24,915 bases of DNA, from contig CAZFUY010000036.1 of NCBI GenBank assembly GCA_964522445.1, positions 1 to 24,915 of the forward strand, in the 5' to 3' direction. The position numbers were made by a program, and so were the translations under genes. Origin of the DNA: CAZFUY01 sp964522445. Lineage in GTDB: Bacteria > Pseudomonadota > Gammaproteobacteria > SZUA-229. The notes beneath the pieces are model-generated. The model made no database searches and was not told the origin of the DNA. It worked only from the letters and a program-made list of their open reading frames with translations. Below, in pieces: positions 23,208-24,915 of the stretch (positions are counted from its first letter, which is position 1; each line of letters starts with the position of its first letter).

Positions 23208-24915
23208 ATGAAGCATCTTGTTCTTTTTACAGCACTATCCCTTATTTTAAATGGTTGTAGCAGTGGTAGTAGCAGCAGTAGTAGTGATTCTTCTTCGGTT
23301 AGTGGTCTGGATCTGCCAGATAGTGTGAGTGTTGTGACTGCTGATTCCAGTAGTTCTGGAAAGCTTACATTTGGCAAGTCCAGCAGTAATTTTTCAGGTT
23401 TATCTGCTGCGTTTAAGTCTTTAACAGATGCAGATACTCAATATACAACGGATCAAATACATACTTATGTTTATGATGCTTCAATGGAGTCATTAGACAC
23501 GGTGAATATGATCATGTGTTTAATGGAACAAACACGTGCTACAGATATGGTTAATCAAGGTGCTTACATTGCGCTGGTAAATGAAGATAAATGTGAGCAG
23601 GGTCAGAATCAAAGCAGCAGTGGTTCAACAGGCCAGTCAAGCGGTGGTGGGGCTACTGAATTTAATAGCTGGACTGTTTTATCCACTCGTGAAAGTGACA
23701 CATCAGATCAAATTGTAAAAATCTGGGTGCCAGGCACAACGGGTGGTTCAAATCCTATGGATAGTCAGACTATTTTGATTGAACTAACTGCATCAGAAGG
23801 TGTAAGTGCTTCTTTACCTTTTGGTAGTTTTTCTATGACATTCAAAGGTGTAGTTGATGCCGGCAACTTTGGTGGTACGGCAGGTGTTGAGATGGAGACG
23901 ATGAAAGGTCTTCTGCAAACGGTTGCTAATTCTCAAAGTCAGCCACAGTTTAGTTTTGTAAATATAGGTGGTGATGCGCTGTCAGGTACTTCGGGTACTA
24001 ACTTCTCATTTGAAGAAGCGGCTAATGTTATTTTAGATGATGCATCGGGTACTGGCGGTGTTGCGTTAACTTCTCGCAGTAATAGCTTTTTTGATGGAGC
24101 GACAACTCAGACACAGGCTTCAACCTATGCTATTGCATTTAACAGTAACTATCTGTTAAGGGGAAAGGATAACAATGGTGATAATACTGCAGATGCACAA
24201 ATCTGTAAGTCCAGATCTCAGTTTGATACCCAGGTGTGGCGCTATAACTTATATCATGCAGCTGATGGCACGTTTAATGGTGCAACTGTAACGGGTGGTC
24301 AGCGAGTTGAATTAAACTCAGGCTTCCCATTTACATATGATAGTAATAATGATGGTACTGATGATGAGTATGGCTGGATTGGATATCATGGTATCTGGTC
24401 TGGAAACAATACTTTATCTGATGGTGACACAATTACTCAGTTTGATTATACAAACGATACTCAAATTGATCATACTGTGAATATTGCTTCTGGAAAGATG
24501 ATTCGTCGTACAGCTATTTCTGAGTCATTGACAACCTTCCAGGGGGATGATTTCCAGTTCTGGGGTATGCATCCAACATTAAATACTTTTGGTCAATGGG
24601 CAGTAACGGTTGATGGCAACAATGCTTTCCAGATCACAGGTGTTTTCAGTTGGGGTGAGAATGGCCCTACGGTTTCATCTACAGTTGATGATGACAATGA
24701 TCCTCAAACAGCTGAAGTATCTGCTGCTGCTGCATTAACTGTAAATAATAATGAAAATATATGGCTGTGGAGTGATTCACTAGGCGGTAATATTGCTTAT
24801 GTAGAAGATAATGCTGTTGCGGCTGCTGACCGTGTAGTTACTTTCTACGGTGAAGAGTTTGTTAGTCCTGCTGATGCTACATTGTTTCCAACAGGAACAA
24901 CCAGTGTAACGCTAT
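23208..24915 (+). CDS. Large Ser-rich predicted lipoprotein, 3' end outside window
   Basis: 569 codons are open to the end of the window. The start is ATG 23208 with GGAG eight bases upstream. The signal sequence MKHLVLFTALSLILNGC ends in a lipobox-like LNGC with Cys17, followed by a Ser/Gly spacer (SSGSSSSSSDSSS). A second Ser/Gly linker lies at about residues 131-148. The remainder is beta-rich with many Thr, Asn, Asp and aromatic residues, for example WGWIGYHGIW-like aromatic clusters and an Asp/Asn-rich loop (DSNNDGTDDEYG, about 378-389) that could bind calcium. Cysteines are few (about residues 104, 129, 333). I recognise no named family; a surface-exposed structural or adhesive protein is plausible. 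It is preceded by a riboswitch-like leader with a sequestered ribosome binding site. Confidence 0.75.
   Translation, partial: MKHLVLFTALSLILNGCSSGSSSSSSDSSSVSGLDLPDSVSVVTADSSSSGKLTFGKSSSNFSGLSAAFKSLTDADTQYTTDQIHTYVYDASMESLDTVNMIMCLMEQTRATDMVNQGAYIALVNEDKCEQGQNQSSSGSTGQSSGGGATEFNSWTVLSTRESDTSDQIVKIWVPGTTGGSNPMDSQTILIELTASEGVSASLPFGSFSMTFKGVVDAGNFGGTAGVEMETMKGLLQTVANSQSQPQFSFVNIGGDALSGTSGTNFSFEEAANVILDDASGTGGVALTSRSNSFFDGATTQTQASTYAIAFNSNYLLRGKDNNGDNTADAQICKSRSQFDTQVWRYNLYHAADGTFNGATVTGGQRVELNSGFPFTYDSNNDGTDDEYGWIGYHGIWSGNNTLSDGDTITQFDYTNDTQIDHTVNIASGKMIRRTAISESLTTFQGDDFQFWGMHPTLNTFGQWAVTVDGNNAFQITGVFSWGENGPTVSSTVDDDNDPQTAEVSAAAALTVNNNENIWLWSDSLGGNIAYVEDNAVAAADRVVTFYGEEFVSPADATLFPTGTTSVTL

Noticed and set aside
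23189..23377. Minus-strand frame of 62 codons over the lipoprotein start
   Set aside because: Its Leu/Ser-rich sequence is the reverse of the poly-Ser spacer; the + strand gene has a signal sequence and ribosome binding site.
1..24915. CRISPR array, tRNA or rRNA genes, phage or integrative element
   Set aside because: No regularly spaced direct repeats, no tRNA cloverleaf or rRNA sequence, and no integrase or transposase gene seen by eye on either strand.

Overview
The window is about 25 kb of a moderately AT-rich gammaproteobacterial chromosome. Two runs of exactly 100 Ns (8658-8757 and 21081-21180) show it is a scaffolded draft or metagenome assembly. The lineage call rests on conserved gene order: the end of surE, then pcm, yqaA, nlpD and rpoS, and further on ald-ftsK-lolA-rarA beside trxB. 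Gene sequences match the gammaproteobacterial forms (degenerate NlpD, RpoS, LolA, EttA, Aat). I cannot name the genus.

Layout. 1-3615 is the surE-pcm-yqaA-nlpD-rpoS stationary-phase and protein-repair cluster on the + strand, closed by a terminator. 3682-4050 (-) is a small Mth938-like protein. 4261-5571 (+) is homoserine dehydrogenase, converging on aat (5771-6448, -). A MITE-like element sits between them, inserted inside an older palindrome. Divergent from aat is a two-receiver response regulator (6488-7312) whose first receiver lacks the phosphoacceptor Asp. A ClC chloride/proton exchanger follows, cut by the first gap. trxB (-) is divergent from ald-ftsK-lolA-rarA (+): alanine metabolism, DNA translocation at the septum, lipoprotein trafficking and replication-fork maintenance.

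15507-16625 carries a TauE/SafE-type anion exporter whose promoter overlaps an 11-bp inverted repeat that looks like a repressor operator. 16798-19170 (-) is a large Ser/Thr kinase-HDOD-GAF signalling protein, and ettA (-) lies upstream of it. After the second gap come a 5'-truncated extracytoplasmic HEWGH metalloprotease-like protein and a small lipoprotein translated in tandem with it. A 381-bp non-coding leader follows. It folds by eye into a three-way junction resembling the c-di-GMP-I (GEMM) riboswitch and ends in a hairpin that pairs with the Shine-Dalgarno sequence of a large Ser-rich lipoprotein. That lipoprotein runs off the end of the window.

The housekeeping genes are ordinary. Most of the interest lies in the riboswitch-like leader with its exported-protein neighbourhood, the multidomain kinase, the pseudo-receiver, the TauE operator, and four different families of palindromic repeats in the intergenic gaps (REPIN, MITE, a CATCCCGAGCGC palindrome and a GTGTCGGAGTC palindrome).
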